A stretch of DNA of 64,000 nt from Trichomonas vaginalis G3 (GCF_026262505.1 NC_067207.1:3108252-3172251); one strand, 5' to 3'; numbered from the stretch's first letter, positions 35,633 through 46,175 are shown. Notes: a model not told the origin generated them from the letters alone. Program-made: numbers and translations.

Positions 35633-36904
35633 TTGAAAGATTTCAAAAATAAAGTATTAACAGAAGAAGATATTGATGAATTATATAATTTATATAATCC
35701 TGAGCCGCAAAAGCCAAAGGAACAAAAACAAAAGGTGCAAAACACCCAGGTCCTTCAGACCATAAATGAAGCACAAGCTTTAATTTATGATTCATTAGTT
35801 AAACCATATTCAGCCCGACTTTTAAATGAAGATCAACTTTTGGAATTCATCCTTCAACATAAACTCGAAGCGGGAAAGTATATCAAACCTTTATATACAG
35901 CATATTTAAAACAAATGAATAGAATACATCCAGAATTAATGAAGGGGGGAATGAAATCCAAAATCAAAGCAGATAAAATTAAACCACTTGCAACACCAAA
36001 ACCTCCAACGACAGTACCGCCTCCTCCTTCAGTTAATCCTTCATCATTCACTTTATTATATCCATTTCAAACATTAAAGAAGCAAAAAGATTTTAAAAAG
36101 GATTTCAAAATATTAAATAAACCAACTGACCCAAAAATTCAACCGTTAAAGGAAAAATTTAGTCGCCCTTCATTTGCACCATATCCATATTCATACGAAA
36201 TCGATCATCTGGAATATTCAAAAGGAAACGTTACTTATTTATTTGCCATTAACATTAACACTAGATATTTATATTGCATTCCGGTGAAAGGGAAAACAGA
36301 ACAGGAAACAAGAAGAGCTATACAATACTTACTAGATCATGAAAGAGTAGATAATATCAGGGGTGATGGTGATAAAGGATTTCAGGCAGCTATGGCTCAT
36401 TATTTCCCACAAATTAATTTTTTCTTTTCATCCTCTCCATATACGTTTCATAATAAAATAGTTGATGCGGTAATGAGAACTCTTAGAGATGTGTTAGGGG
36501 TTAACGGTCAGATATACTGGGATGGAAATCATGACTCCATCATACAACAGTTAGTATATTATTACAATAATACATGGCATAGAACTATAAACATAAAACC
36601 AGTGGAAATGAAAAATGGTATTTCAAAAGAATGGGAATATATTAGAAAGCAAATGGAAAGGTTGAATGATGTTAAACGTGAACAAATTAATTCGGGGCTC
36701 ATGAATTTTAAACAAGGGGATAAAGTTTTGATTCATCTCGATTATGGAAAAACTGATAAATCAATGACAAAAAGAAGACGAAGATTTGACACAATAGCTG
36801 AATTTGTTAGATATATTAACGGTAATGTATTAGTTGAAGTTGACAATAAATTAATAGAAATTCCAATTTATTTTATTACTCCATTATATTTAAATAATAT
36901 TTAA
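35633..36904 (+). CDS. Maverick rve-type integrase, lineage B
   Basis: About 423 codons. The exact start is uncertain, as no ATG opens the frame. The N-terminal about 170 residues are helical and Pro-rich (KPPTTVPPPPSVNPSS). The integrase core begins near YEIDHLEYSKGN, continues YLFAININTRYLYCIPV, RGDGDKGFQAAM and IVDAVMRTLRDVLG, then the YYNNTWHRTINIKPVEM segment. The C-terminal SH3-like part (FKQGDKVLIHLD, RRRRFDTIAEF) likely binds DNA. A GC-rich twin hairpin lies in frame at 35734-35761. Confidence 0.78.
   Translation: MKDFKNKVLTEEDIDELYNLYNPEPQKPKEQKQKVQNTQVLQTINEAQALIYDSLVKPYSARLLNEDQLLEFILQHKLEAGKYIKPLYTAYLKQMNRIHPELMKGGMKSKIKADKIKPLATPKPPTTVPPPPSVNPSSFTLLYPFQTLKKQKDFKKDFKILNKPTDPKIQPLKEKFSRPSFAPYPYSYEIDHLEYSKGNVTYLFAININTRYLYCIPVKGKTEQETRRAIQYLLDHERVDNIRGDGDKGFQAAMAHYFPQINFFFSSSPYTFHNKIVDAVMRTLRDVLGVNGQIYWDGNHDSIIQQLVYYYNNTWHRTINIKPVEMKNGISKEWEYIRKQMERLNDVKREQINSGLMNFKQGDKVLIHLDYGKTDKSMTKRRRRFDTIAEFVRYINGNVLVEVDNKLIEIPIYFITPLYLNNI
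35734..35761 (+). repeat. Twin hairpin inside the integrase gene
   Basis: GGTG-CAAAA-CACC followed by GGTCCTTCAGACC. The encoded residues are KVQNTQVLQTI. The 44228-44258 copy (other strand) has GGCGCAAAGCGCC with the same second hairpin: the pairing is kept while bases change. Confidence 0.7.
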
Positions 36905-36923
36905 TTTTTTTATTTCGTAAGAA

Positions 36924-37244
36924 ATGAGTGACAACAAAGCAGCCAAGAGTCCTGATTCAATTAAGATTCAGAGTCCAGACGATGAATATAAAAAGAAACT
37001 AAACAGAATTAAATCAAAAATATGCTATTACAAAAAGAAGCCGCAATGCGGTGGGGCTGATGCCCATAAAACTAATGGAACTGAAAACGATGAAGAGAGG
37101 AAAGAAATAATCGAAAAATTAGAAACTTACCGTTCAATCCTTAAACTGGGTGAAGCAAAAATAAAAGAATTTAATAGAATAAATAAATTGATTGGAAGAG
37201 ATGAATTTAATAAAGATGAATTTTTAAACTCAATCCAAATTTAA
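36924..37244 (+). CDS. Unknown 106-residue protein carrying a twin-hairpin insert
   Basis: ATG 36924 after TTTTTATTTCGTAAGAA. Lys/Glu-rich and helical on both sides of a short insert encoded by the twin hairpin at 37041-37067 (KPQCGGADAHKTNG). Without the insert the two helical halves would be continuous. Unknown family. Looks whole. Confidence 0.55.
   Translation: MSDNKAAKSPDSIKIQSPDDEYKKKLNRIKSKICYYKKKPQCGGADAHKTNGTENDEERKEIIEKLETYRSILKLGEAKIKEFNRINKLIGRDEFNKDEFLNSIQI
37041..37067 (+). repeat. Twin hairpin in frame
   Basis: CCGC-AAT-GCGG followed by GGGC-TGAT-GCCC(AT). Encodes KPQCGGADAH. Compare 47496-47523 and 61257-61283. Confidence 0.75.
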
Positions 37245-37271
37245 TTTTTATTCCTCTTCGACAACGTCTCG

Positions 37272-37620
37272 AATAACTGAAGGTGTCACTATGTCACCAT
37301 GTCACCAGGTTATTTAACTTCTCTTAAAAATGATGACAACATGACATTTTGACAACACAGCGGGACGAAAGGAGGAAGGCAGTTATGAATTATTTTTGAA
37401 TAACTGAAGGTGTCACTATGTCACCATGTCACCAGGTTATTTAACTTCTCTTAAAAATGATGACAACATGACATTTTGACAACACAGCGGGACGAAAGGA
37501 GGAAGGCAGTTATGAATTATTTTTGAATAACTGAAGGTGTCACTATGTCACCATGTCACCAGGTTATTTAACTTCTCTTAAAAATGATGACAACATGACA
37601 TTTTGACAACACAGCGGGAT
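37272..37620. repeat. 127 bp tandem repeat with GTCACC iterons, about three copies
   Basis: Units start at 37272, 37399 and 37526. Each holds three 8 bp-spaced GTCAC(C/T) words, a TTATTTAA core and TGACAACATGACATTTTGAC. It lies directly beyond the 3' end of the inverted primase-helicase gene. Confidence 0.85.
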
Positions 37621-37648
37621 TAATGCAAAAATAAATTCCAATCATACT

Positions 37649-39960
37649 TTATAAAGCTTCATTTACAGGTATTTCATCGTCAGTAAATGAATCCTCATTA
37701 TCGTTTGGTTCAACCTGTTTATATAATCCTTTCATTTCTTCTTTCAAAACATAACACCATGTTTGTTTACCATCTATTCTTCTTTGTTTCCTATCACATT
37801 TATCCTTAATGCTCATTTGGAAATTCTTGTCTTTCATGTCTGATGGTTTGCAGAATAGAGCATTTTTACATGTCATACCTGCACACAATTCATCATAATG
37901 TGTATTTATCCATACATCTAAAGGATTTGTTGATAATTCTATTAAATCTTGTTTGGCTTCAGTCATCGGTATGATTCGTACATTAAATGATGAAAGGTCA
38001 TATTGCATAAAATACGTCAGTAAATTATCATAAAATTCCTTAGTGCATGAATCCATTAAATTCTTGAAGTAATCAAATTGACCCTTGAATTTACCATTAA
38101 CTCTTAAAACTACGTATCTTCTGTCTCCAACTTCAATTTTGACAGGGTAGACGTTATTAGTTACCAAAATGAAATTGGCAAATTCTGAGCAGTTCTTCTG
38201 GGTTGATTCTTTTCATTAATTCTAATCTCATTATCCGTAATAATTGATTTCAAAGCGTTGAAGTTTGCGAGTCTATCTTCACCTACATTCTTGAGTTCAT
38301 TAAGTACAAGAAACATTTTATTCTCAACTACTGAATTGAAATTACCCGTTAGCTCACTTATTTCGGTAATGTTTTTACATGAATAACCGGCGAGAAGTTC
38401 AGAAATAATATCTGTAAATCTGTTTTTACCTGTTCCCTGAAGTCCTTTCAAAATAATTGCTGTTTCATTCTTGATTCCAGGATGTTGAATCATTGATGCA
38501 ATCCAGCCGAGAAGGTATTTATACACTTCATCGTTATTATCACAAATGGCTTCTTTAATGAAATTCATAAACATCTCAATTTTTGAGTAATCAGGCTTTT
38601 CGAGAACGATGTATTTATAACCTTGAAACGTTGAGAAAACATCTGGAGAATCAGATTTAAAGCAAACACCCTTAACGGTTAATGAGGATAATTGATTTAG
38701 TAGTACGTCCCACGCTGTTATGGTTTTACCTTCTTCTTTAAATAATTTAATCATTTTAAGTGACTCTTTCATGTTTGATTGAAGAACGAATGATATTTGA
38801 TTCATTTTGTCGTGGATATTATAGTCCTTTTGAATGAAATATTTGTTTCCACAATCTACAAAACGGATTACACGTGATAAATCCTCAATTACTTCAGAAC
38901 TGTTTTTATACTGATGATTTTCAGCCCTGCGTCTAATATCCGTTATCAAAAACGAGTCATCAAGTTTGATATCAAATGTTATTTTTGGCTTACGTAATAA
39001 AGGTAAAACATATTCATCATAATATTCCTTTTGGTATAGTTTTAGAATCTTCACTAAAACAAATGGAGAAGTCATTAAATGTGCATATCTACTACGTGCT
39101 TTTTCAAAATTACTTTTTGCATTTTCAGTTAAGCTGCAGAAGTTATAAACGTTATCGTATGCTTCATTAATTAAATGATTAGGTAACGAATTAATTGCTT
39201 GAAACAGTGTGAATAATGTTATTTCTTTTTCTAAATTCATGTTTCCACCGTCATTATGTACTTCAAAATCACTGATGCCATCAACTATGCTCTGGGCAAG
39301 TTTATCGTCAATGTTTACATCTTTGTTTTCATTCGTGATAGTCTTTATTTCTTCGTTCTTCTGTTCAACTCTTACCTTAATATTCAAATCATTTAATATA
39401 TCATTCACTGTTCTAGTTAATGTTGAATCATAACTTCCACGAATGAATGAGTATGTATTGATTGGTTCTGTTGCATTCTTGCGAACTCTTGAATCAGCCA
39501 TGACTACTAATGAACGCTTTGAATCATCCATAGAAGTCATTATATCAATATCATAATCATTGCAGGAATAACATTTAATCATTCTGTTCGAAACTGCATA
39601 GAAGAAATTAGTGTTGCAATAAATGTGAAGACCTCCTGAAGCGGTTTTAACGATAACATCTTTATCCGAAAGTTTTGATAAAATATCTTTTCTAACTGTT
39701 TCTTTAAGTTCATCATTGTATGATTTATTGATATCAACATCTATAATCGTTAAATTTGATATTTTATTTACTAATAAAGCCATAGCAGTTTTCCTTCCTC
39801 TTCCTCCATCATGTTTGAGGTAGTTATGTAAATCAATCTTGTTTTCACCAATTCTTTCGTTGAGGGTTTTAGTTTCTGCCACAACTAATTCCTCAGCTAA
39901 TGAATCAATAACTTGTTCATCAGAAATGATATACTTGCTGTTGTTGTTTGTTGCTGTCAT
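37649..39960 (-). pseudogene. Primase-polymerase / SF3 helicase, inverted copy (broken)
   Basis: The translated sequence matches 58069-60381 almost residue for residue. Same start (MTATNNNS), AEP-type primase motifs (IDVDIN, SGGLHIYCN), a Cys pair (CYSCND), an SF3 helicase with Walker A GLQGTGKN and Walker B FLVLNEL, and an acidic tail (DDEIPVNEAL). The same leader, TTTTATTCCTATATAA, precedes both starts. It probably made primers and unwound DNA for a C-type element. This copy is broken once or so. Flanked on both sides by iteron-like blocks. Confidence 0.8.
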
Positions 39961-40034
39961 TTATATAGGAATAAAAAAATAAAAATAATTTTAAAACTAA
40001 CTTTATTTTTGGGCTGCATCATATTTCCAGGACT

Positions 40035-40109
40035 GTTGTCAAAATGTCATGTTGTCATCATTTTTAAAAGAAGTTAATTAACCTGGTGACATGGTGACGT
40101 GGTGACACC
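40035..40109. repeat. Iteron-like GTCACC unit (minus orientation)
   Basis: TGTCAAAATGTCATGTTGTC, then TTAATTAA, then GGTGAC words at 8 bp spacing. Lies 75 bp upstream of the primase-helicase start. Confidence 0.75.
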
Positions 40110-40209
40110 TTCAGTTCTTCAAAAATAATTAATTATTGAATAACCTAAAAACATGAGACTTTGTCTCCGGACTCTTTGAGTCACTTAACGATAAAATATA
40201 TTTTTGGGT

Positions 40210-40235
40210 CATGGGCTATGCCCCGCCACGTTGCG
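40210..40235 (-). repeat. Twin hairpin, intergenic
   Basis: GGGC-TAT-GCCC followed by CGCC and CACGTTGCG, one arm partly degenerate. Compare the cleaner copies at 43399-43425 and 56535-56560. Confidence 0.6.
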
Positions 40236-40262
40236 TCTTTATGACAAAAATAAATGGTTCAT

Positions 40263-40900
40263 TTACTCACAATATTTTTGTACAAAACGACCCCAAGCTT
40301 TTAACTTCTTTTCTGCAGCTTCTAATGCTATCTTAGCGAGTTCATATTCTCTAAATTCTCTCTTTAAATTTTCTTGTTCCCATTGGTCTAGTTCGAATGG
40401 AGAATCTCTATAACCATAACATAACTCACGTTCATGTTCTAATTGTTTTTCGCGCATTTTTAACTTCTTGTTCGAACAAAGGTTTAGCATTCTCTACTGT
40501 ATCTTCAAGTTCTTCTTCATCTAATTTCTCATGAACTTTCTTGTCTATGGAGTCCATAATTTTTCCAACTGCTATGCAATATTTTGGAGAAGCCCACATT
40601 GCTATATAGTTTATAAGTCTTGGGTCTACATACGTTCCTCTAACTTGTTTGATTTCATCAGGAATTCCTGCATGAATTTTGTATAAAAAGCAACCGCCGG
40701 AATTCGGACTGTTGCTATATTCTTCACAAAATGCCTTATAATACTCTTCCCAGGACTTATTTTCCAACAACTTTCTAAAGTCTTTCCTAAACTGCTGACA
40801 CATATTTGTTGCATTAATGTAACCATCCTTGTCTCTACGTAAGACTTCAATACCGTTATAAGTGCCTTTTGTGAATGTTTCACCATTAGATTTGTTCGTG
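40263..40900 (-). pseudogene. KilA-N accessory protein (broken)
   Basis: Reading leftward, the pieces include GIEVLRRDKDGYINATNMCQQFRKDFRKLLENK and GTYVDPRLINYIAMWASPKYC, the two hallmark blocks of the KilA-N DNA-binding domain. A coiled region and the C-terminal module ELCYGYRDSPFELDQWEQE...FVQKYCE follow. The last module also exists as the separate gene 57533-57715. KilA-N proteins of large DNA viruses are thought to regulate or bind DNA. Broken. Preceded by the palindrome cassette at 40925. Confidence 0.7.
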
Positions 40901-40924
40901 AATTTCCTTAAGATAGAAAAAATA

Positions 40925-40981
40925 ATGTTTATGTTAGCATGTTAGATCTAACACGTTTTCTAACCACTTTTCTAACATAAC
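40925..40981. repeat. Palindrome cassette, GTTAG type
   Basis: Core TGTTAGATCTAACA with flanking CTAAC/GTTAG units in place of the CACC/GGTG units of M2. Starts a few nt after the stop (40985) of the accessory gene, as at 15241. Confidence 0.75.
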
Positions 40982-41813
40982 TATTTACAAGCGTTTTACA
41001 TGGTATATGTTGCGATGGTTCATGACTTTAAACAGTTTTGTAGCTTCTATTTCTTCACGAAGAATATCAAAAATTTTAACTATGCCGAAGGTTTCTTTAT
41101 ACTTCTTCTTGACATCAGATAATAGGAAATCGTCAGCTGTTGGATAGTTTTTGTTCAGAAATGCTAACATGTCCATTTTATCTTCGGCTGGTTTCTCTAC
41201 TTCTTTCTTTAAGTCAGCATAGTCGTTTCGCATACGTTCTATCTCTTTGACGGAGTAGTTATATTTCCTTATTGCTGCTTTACATTTTGAACATTGCGGA
41301 TTCATTTTTGCGTTATACATTGAAATTTGACCTGCTAGAACAACTAAGGCGTCAATGGTTTTCTTTAACTCAAAAGTTGTTGGTTTTATTTGTCCATTCC
41401 ATATTTTACATCTTTTATCTTTATCTCTTATCTGCCATACACATTCAGCAACTAATGAAACAAAGTTGTCGTATGTCTTAAACTCCCCAGATTTATATAT
41501 GTCAGAGATGTTCTTATATACCATGTCGCAATCTTTGTCCATAACTTTATGGTTGCAATGATATCCTAGAAACTCATAGTTTACTTTACGTATGAACTTC
41601 TTTATTTCTACTGAGTCAGTTGGTTTCACTTCTATTTCATCGAATTCATGAATAGTGAGCTTTTGTTGTTGGATTTCAGGCAATTTGGGTAAATGGTCAA
41701 TAATGTCCTGCATGTCATAAAGATACTGTTCATTTGTTTCATCTTTCGCACTACAGTCTAAATTACTTGTTAAAAGTTCTTGCTTAATTCTTTGTATTTC
41801 TGTCTCAAAAGTA

Positions 41814-43116
41814 TAGGGTGTCCAAAGGTGCGTTTAGCACAGCGCTCTATATGAGACTATTAAAGGAGATATATGCTGATTATAAATATATAATAAAAAA
41901 TATGAATATATGTATATGATGAGTATGTTGTATTTTGGCGCCATGCCGGGATATAAAATGAATTTTGAGACAAGAGGCGGTTTCGCGGGAAATTTTGGCG
42001 GGATTTTTTTCATTTTTTTAATGAATCATAAAGAAAACATCCTCGCTCTTGCAAAAAAATGCAAAGACTGTAAAAAAATCTACGAGACATTGGTAAAATG
42101 CTTCGGTATGGATGCTCCTAGCTATTCCACTGTAACGTATCATGTTAGGATGTATCACTTCATGAACAAAAAGGCGCCCATCATAAAAATTGACAAAAAA
42201 TCGCCGGATCAAAGAAAAATCAAAGCAATTCTTCAAGCGCTAGATGAAGACCCAAGAGCATCACTCAGAAGGATAGAGGAGATGACAAAGATACCACGTA
42301 CAACAGTCAGTTATTATCTGCACAATTATTTGAACTACAAACTAGCGTATACACGTTGGGTTCCGCACAACCTTAATTCAGTTCAAAAAAAATCTAGAGT
42401 CCAATCTTCGAAGAGCTCCTCTCTATATTGCGTGCGTATCAATCCAAGAAGTTTCGCTTTTTAGTAACAGGGGACGAGTCTTGGTTTCAATATGCAACAG
42501 AAGCCAAAATCATGTGGATCCCGAAGGATGAAAATCTGCAAACATTCCCGAAGAAAAAAATTGACACACCAATGATGATGTTGTCGGTTTTTTGGGGCGT
42601 GAATGGCATCATCGCAATTGATATTCTTCAAAAACCTAATACGATGAATGCTCAGTATCTAATTGACAATGTTCTTACTCAAATTATCAATTCTGATGAG
42701 TTTGAGAAATCCAAACAACAAAAACAAAAGTTTGCAATTCATTTTGATAATTCAAGAGTTCACAAAAGTCATAAGGTAATGAATTACTTGGTGGAAAACA
42801 ATGTCAAAGTTGTTCCAAACCCAATTTATTCACCTGATATTGCACCCTCTGACTTTTATTTATTCGGCACGCTAAAAAAGAGAGCTGAAGGACGCGAATT
42901 CGCGAGTCCAGATGATCTTGAAAATTTTGTAAGAGAGCAATTTGAGCAATTTTCTCATGATGATTTAAAGCGTATCTTTCAAGCCTGGATCGATCGCTGC
43001 GAACGCGTGATTGAATCCAATGGTGATTATATTTAAATAAACTTTATATATATGTAACTTGTTTATTTCTATTCGCAGTATTCAGGTTTGTGCTAAACAC
43101 ACCTTTGGACACCCTA
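41814..43116 (+). mobile_element. Mariner DNA transposon (Tvmar1-like), 1303 bp
   Basis: The ends are TAGGGTGTCCAAAGGTG in inverted orientation. TA is duplicated at 41812-41813 and 43117-43118. The restored target reads AAAAGTATATGAAG, as in the intact homologue at 14301. Length and end sequence fit Tvmar1 of Trichomonas vaginalis (about 1.3 kb). The transposase is frameshifted, so this copy is non-autonomous. The intact ends and clean TA duplication suggest a recent insertion. Confidence 0.92.
42021..43036 (+). pseudogene. Mariner transposase, D,D34D, one frameshift
   Basis: The first frame (ATG 42021) encodes a helix-turn-helix DNA-binding region (SYSTVTYHVRMYHF, ASLRRIEEMTKIPRTTVSYYLHNY). 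The catalytic half continues in another frame. It has TGDESWF, HFDNSRVH and SPDIAPSDFYLFG, with exactly 34 residues between the second and third aspartates (D,D34D), and ends ESNGDYI. The frame changes once, between about 42395 and 42425 (an indel of one or two bases). The rest appears undamaged. The enzyme cuts and pastes at TA sites. Confidence 0.88.
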
Positions 43117-43329
43117 TATATGAAGAAGGAATGAAGCTTTTCATCTCTACTAACATAGATGTTGGATTCATAACTAAAGAGTTTGGTGAAGTTGTTGTTT
43201 GAAGTGTTGTAGAACCTATTGTTGAAATCATATCTTTACATACAAGATAAAAATTTTTCTTAGAAAAAAATTAGCGTTATTTTTCTTTCATAAGGAAATG
43301 TCAAAAATTCATGATTTTCGAGAGTTTTA

Positions 43330-43396
43330 GACCATGTTAGAAAAGTGGTTAGAAAACGTGTTAGATCTAACATGCTAACATAAACATTATTTTTGG
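43330..43396. repeat. Palindrome cassette, GTTAG type, followed by twin hairpin
   Basis: GTTAGAAAAGTGGTTAGAAA leads to GTGTTAGATCTAACATGCTAAC and AAACATTATTTTTGGGT. The twin hairpin begins 3 nt later (43399). Confidence 0.75.
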
Positions 43397-43398
43397 GT

Positions 43399-43425
43399 CA
43401 TGGGCTATGCCCCGCCGCTTTGCGT
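43399..43425 (-). repeat. Twin hairpin, intergenic
   Basis: GGGC-TAT-GCCC and CGC-CGCTTTGCG. Reverse complement of 56535-56560, with which it is nearly identical. Confidence 0.75.
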
Positions 43426-43469
43426 CTTTATGTTAAAATAAATGGTACCATTAATGATATCATGACTGT

Positions 43470-43576
43470 TCTCGTTCATGTCTGATTTACATCCAACGAA
43501 AAAGTTTAGAAGAATTTTCTTATTCTTTCTGGCATGTTTTTATCTTTCCAGTACTCCCGCTCTAATGGTCCCGGAT
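43470..43576 (-). pseudogene. Integrase 3' end fragment
   Basis: Reverse-complement match to 56380-56500 (the last codons of the lineage C integrase, encoding LGPLEREYWKDKNMPER, and its 3' flank). It marks the right edge of the inverted lineage C segment. Confidence 0.7.
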
Positions 43577-43637
43577 GTGTTGTCATCATTTTTAAAAGAA
43601 GTTAATTAACCTGGTGACATGGTGACATAGTGACACC
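43577..43637. repeat. Iteron-like GTCACC unit (minus orientation)
   Basis: TGTTGTCATCATTTTT, TTAATTAA, then GGTGAC words at 8 bp spacing. Lies next to the B/C junction, followed by three copies of CATTAACGTAAA. Confidence 0.7.
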
Positions 43638-43738
43638 TTCAGTTCTTCAAAAATAATTAATTATTGAATAACCTAAAAACCATTAACGTAAACATTAACG
43701 TAAACATTAACGTAAACATTATTTCTGCAGTTCATCCA

Positions 43739-44278
43739 TTAATTAAGATCTAAACATCCTGAAACCCATTCTGTATCAGCTTTAACTTTAAAAGTCTCAA
43801 ATGTCCATTCATGATACCATTCAACCTTTTCTTTAATTTCATTATCTTTTTCATCAACATAAACCAAATTTGCCTTCTTATTTAACTCACTATCCACATA
43901 TTCCTTATCCACCCTCTTCATTATGTCATTTAGGAAACCTTCTATGAATTCCTCATTTAAATTAAATCTTCCAATCTTCAAAACTTTAGGAAATGCATTT
44001 AATGCGTAATATCTCTGTTCTTCTGGTGGAATTGATGTTATATCATCCGTTATTCCTTTAATTTTTGAATTCATAAATAAAATTTCTTTTATATTTGATA
44101 TCACTGCACCACCTTTGCAAACGAATTCGAAATGGTCATTTTTCAATACTATCTCCAAATCTCCATATTTCAACCTTTGCGTTTGTTCTGCCGTCTTTGA
44201 ATTATATGCATATATGTCGTATGTAATGGTCTGAAGGACCTGGGCGCTTTGCGCCTTAAGTTGTTGTTGTTTAATCAT
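43739..44278 (-). CDS. Unknown 179-residue lineage B protein with twin-hairpin insert
   Basis: ATG 44278 (MIKQQQLKAQSAQVLQTIT). The N-terminal KAQSAQVLQTI is encoded by a twin hairpin (44228-44258). The next about 90 residues are beta-rich (LKYGDLEIVLKNDHFEFVCKGG), and the C-terminal half has fibre-like words (DKEYVDSELNKKANLVYVDEKDNEIKEK), recalling the KADK/YVDD fibre repeats of 7492-8823. It may be a short fibre or attachment protein. Looks whole. Confidence 0.5.
   Translation of the reverse strand: MIKQQQLKAQSAQVLQTITYDIYAYNSKTAEQTQRLKYGDLEIVLKNDHFEFVCKGGAVISNIKEILFMNSKIKGITDDITSIPPEEQRYYALNAFPKVLKIGRFNLNEEFIEGFLNDIMKRVDKEYVDSELNKKANLVYVDEKDNEIKEKVEWYHEWTFETFKVKADTEWVSGCLDLN
44228..44258 (-). 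repeat. Twin hairpin in frame
   Basis: GGCGC-AAA-GCGCC followed by GGTCCTTCAGACC (minus strand). Same second hairpin as 35734-35761. First hairpin with changed but still pairing bases. Confidence 0.75.
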
Positions 44279-44302
44279 TTATTATGATTTAAAAATAAAT
44301 AT

Positions 44303-45013
44303 TTAATCCGTTATCTCATCGGCTATTTTCTCTATTTGAAATTGCCATAATATTTCATTCATAAATTCTAAATCACAATCAAATAGGTCAGTTATTCTAA
44401 ATTTAATATTTGATAAATCTTTTGAATGAAGAATAAATGAATTCCCGGATAATTGAAACGGATATGATAAAGAAAATGTGTTTAAGTTGATGGATAAAAT
44501 GTTTTGTATTGATGGGTAAGAGTTAGGGTCTAATGTTTGATGTGAAAATCTCATTGGGGTATTAACTTTATCACATTTGATTAAAATGAAATTGGAACCA
44601 GTGTCAGAATACAAAACATCCCCAACATCTTTTTCAAAATTTAATATCCCCAACAATGAACGAAGATGAGGAGTACAAAATTTAATTTTCAGCGGGAATT
44701 TAATAAGGTTATTTATTTCATCAAGTTCAAAAAGTTTATCGGGTTTTGATTTAAAATTTTCTTCATACCATACGATAAATGATTCATTTAAATAACTTAA
44801 AATCATGTTAATATCCCATTTCGCTATCACATTATTTATATACATATCATACGTTTTTTCAAGGTCATCTTTAATAAATGATATATAATCTGAAGGGTCT
44901 AAAAGAATGGGATTAAATTTACCACTCACAGAAACGAGAGTAACATTATAAATTCCGCTAACTGTTAAATTTAATTCACAGTTATTATTCGAAATAATAT
45001 TGATAATTGACAT
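44303..45013 (-). CDS. Penton-like minor capsid protein, lineage B
   Basis: A 236-residue, beta-rich protein from ATG 45013. The plan follows 50719-51483: an N-terminal strand region, FPLKIKFCTPHLRSLLGIL in the place of FKIPRMSHRVQLLLGAY, then SNIKFRITDLFDCDLEF in the place of KDMQFRLVDFQGEPVEL. The shared order and the neighbouring CCG gene support a common family, probably the vertex (penton) jelly-roll protein of Polintons. That name is inference. Looks whole. Confidence 0.55.
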   Translation of the reverse strand: MSIINIISNNNCELNLTVSGIYNVTLVSVSGKFNPILLDPSDYISFIKDDLEKTYDMYINNVIAKWDINMILSYLNESFIVWYEENFKSKPDKLFELDEINNLIKFPLKIKFCTPHLRSLLGILNFEKDVGDVLYSDTGSNFILIKCDKVNTPMRFSHQTLDPNSYPSIQNILSINLNTFSLSYPFQLSGNSFILHSKDLSNIKFRITDLFDCDLEFMNEILWQFQIEKIADEITD

Positions 45014-45032
45014 TTTTATTACGATTAAAAAT
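45014..45032. promoter_or_regulatory. 19 nt divergent start spacer
   Basis: TTTATTACGATTAAAAAT lies between the minus start at 45013 and ATG 45033. T-rich and A-rich halves mirror each other. Confidence 0.55.
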
Positions 45033-45510
45033 ATGGTAAAGCGTTATTTTCCAGTGATAAATAAAACTAGAATAAGATTACCTCAAGAATTCATAAATTC
45101 AACGAATAAGAAATTCATTCATGTTATAAATTTTAGTGTTTTCAGAAAATATGAGTCAATGTCATATTCATCAACAGGTTATATTTCAGTTCATTCAAAT
45201 TTAGTTCAATCAAACCCATATAATGACCATTTCATAAGATTTTCAGATGGTATTAAAAATGTAATTGATAGATTAAAATATGAACAGATTGACAATATCG
45301 AATTTTTGGAATTTTGGTTTAAATATCCCGATGGAAAAAATTGAAGTTAAAGATAAAGCTGATACTATAACAAAAACAATTACAATGACCGATCCGGATA
45401 GTGGGGAACAAAAAGAAATAAAACAAACGATAGAAACTGGTGAAAGGTCAATTATTATTGATTATGATTCAAAGGATTATTATTCGATAATGTTAATGCT
45501 TGAATATTAA
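45033..45510 (+). pseudogene. Lineage B gene divergent from penton gene (broken)
   Basis: The ATG at 45033 (MVKRYFPVINKTRIRLPQEF) is set by the divergent spacer. The middle is beta-rich with FLEFWFKYPDG, and the end DYDSKDYYSIMLMLEY overlaps the stop of the convergent CCG gene. Placed like 24165 in M2. Unknown function. Confidence 0.5.
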
Positions 45511-46175
45511 ATAGCCTTAACAAAGAATTTTTCAAGTGATATTTTATATTCATCAACTATTTTATTATAAATATCATTATATGTTAAATGAAGTTCAGTT
45601 GTTGTTCCGTTCTTTGATATCTTAATTGTGCTAATATCCTTTATAGGATTTATTTTTGCAACTGTTCCGCAGCATGAAACCTCATCATCTATGAAAAATT
45701 GAATCTTAACGTCTGAATCTTGAACATCACAAAGAATGGCGATAATGTGAATTAATGATTCATAAGGTAAAATAATTAAACCAGATTGATCAATTAAATT
45801 TATTATTGAATCATAATTATTAATTATTATATCACGGTAAATTTTCATTAATTCAGAATTAATGTCTATTTTATATGGGTTCTCGATGTTTGATGAAAGA
45901 GGTGGGGGGTATGTTGGATAAGTGGGAATTTCAACAGGTTCTTTACCAGGTTCAGATAAAATGATTGGGTCTCCATCTTCTTTATTTTGCTCCTCCTCCT
46001 TTTTCGGTAAGTCACGAGTTAATAAATTTGGTTGAGTTGCTGACCTTGTTAATTCGGGGCTAACATTAACTTTAACATTTTGAATAATTCGTGATTTATC
46101 ATCATTTACGTTATAACCAACCGTAATCTCTGCTTTTGCGTTAGTGTTCTTTTGACTAGTGAAACGTCTTCTCAT
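45507..46175 (-). CDS. CCG-motif protein, lineage B
   Basis: A 222-residue protein from ATG 46175. The N-terminal about 90 residues are disordered (MRRRFTSQKNTNAKAEITVG; EEEQNKEDGDP; Pro-rich TYPTYPPPL). A helical region follows (MKIYRDIIINNYDSIINLID), then DDEVSCCGTVAKINPIKDI and a beta-rich end. The order matches 49844-50437 and 23569-24146. Unknown function. Looks whole. Confidence 0.65.
   Translation of the reverse strand: MRRRFTSQKNTNAKAEITVGYNVNDDKSRIIQNVKVNVSPELTRSATQPNLLTRDLPKKEEEQNKEDGDPIILSEPGKEPVEIPTYPTYPPPLSSNIENPYKIDINSELMKIYRDIIINNYDSIINLIDQSGLIILPYESLIHIIAILCDVQDSDVKIQFFIDDEVSCCGTVAKINPIKDISTIKISKNGTTTELHLTYNDIYNKIVDEYKISLEKFFVKAI

Larger units (their letters stand above)
40985..43231 (-). 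pseudogene. Lineage C copy of the 14301 accessory gene, split by a mariner
   Basis: Starts MISTIGSTTLQTTT at 43231 and ends HVKRL at 40985. The product matches the 14301-15239 protein throughout at high identity: the EVKPTDSVEIKKFIRKVNYEFLG block, Cys pairs, and the C-terminal FLNKNYPTADDF module. The mariner at 41814-43116 lies in the early coding part. The leader TTGTATGTAAAGAT precedes the start. A palindrome cassette flanks each side (40925, 43330). Confidence 0.7.
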
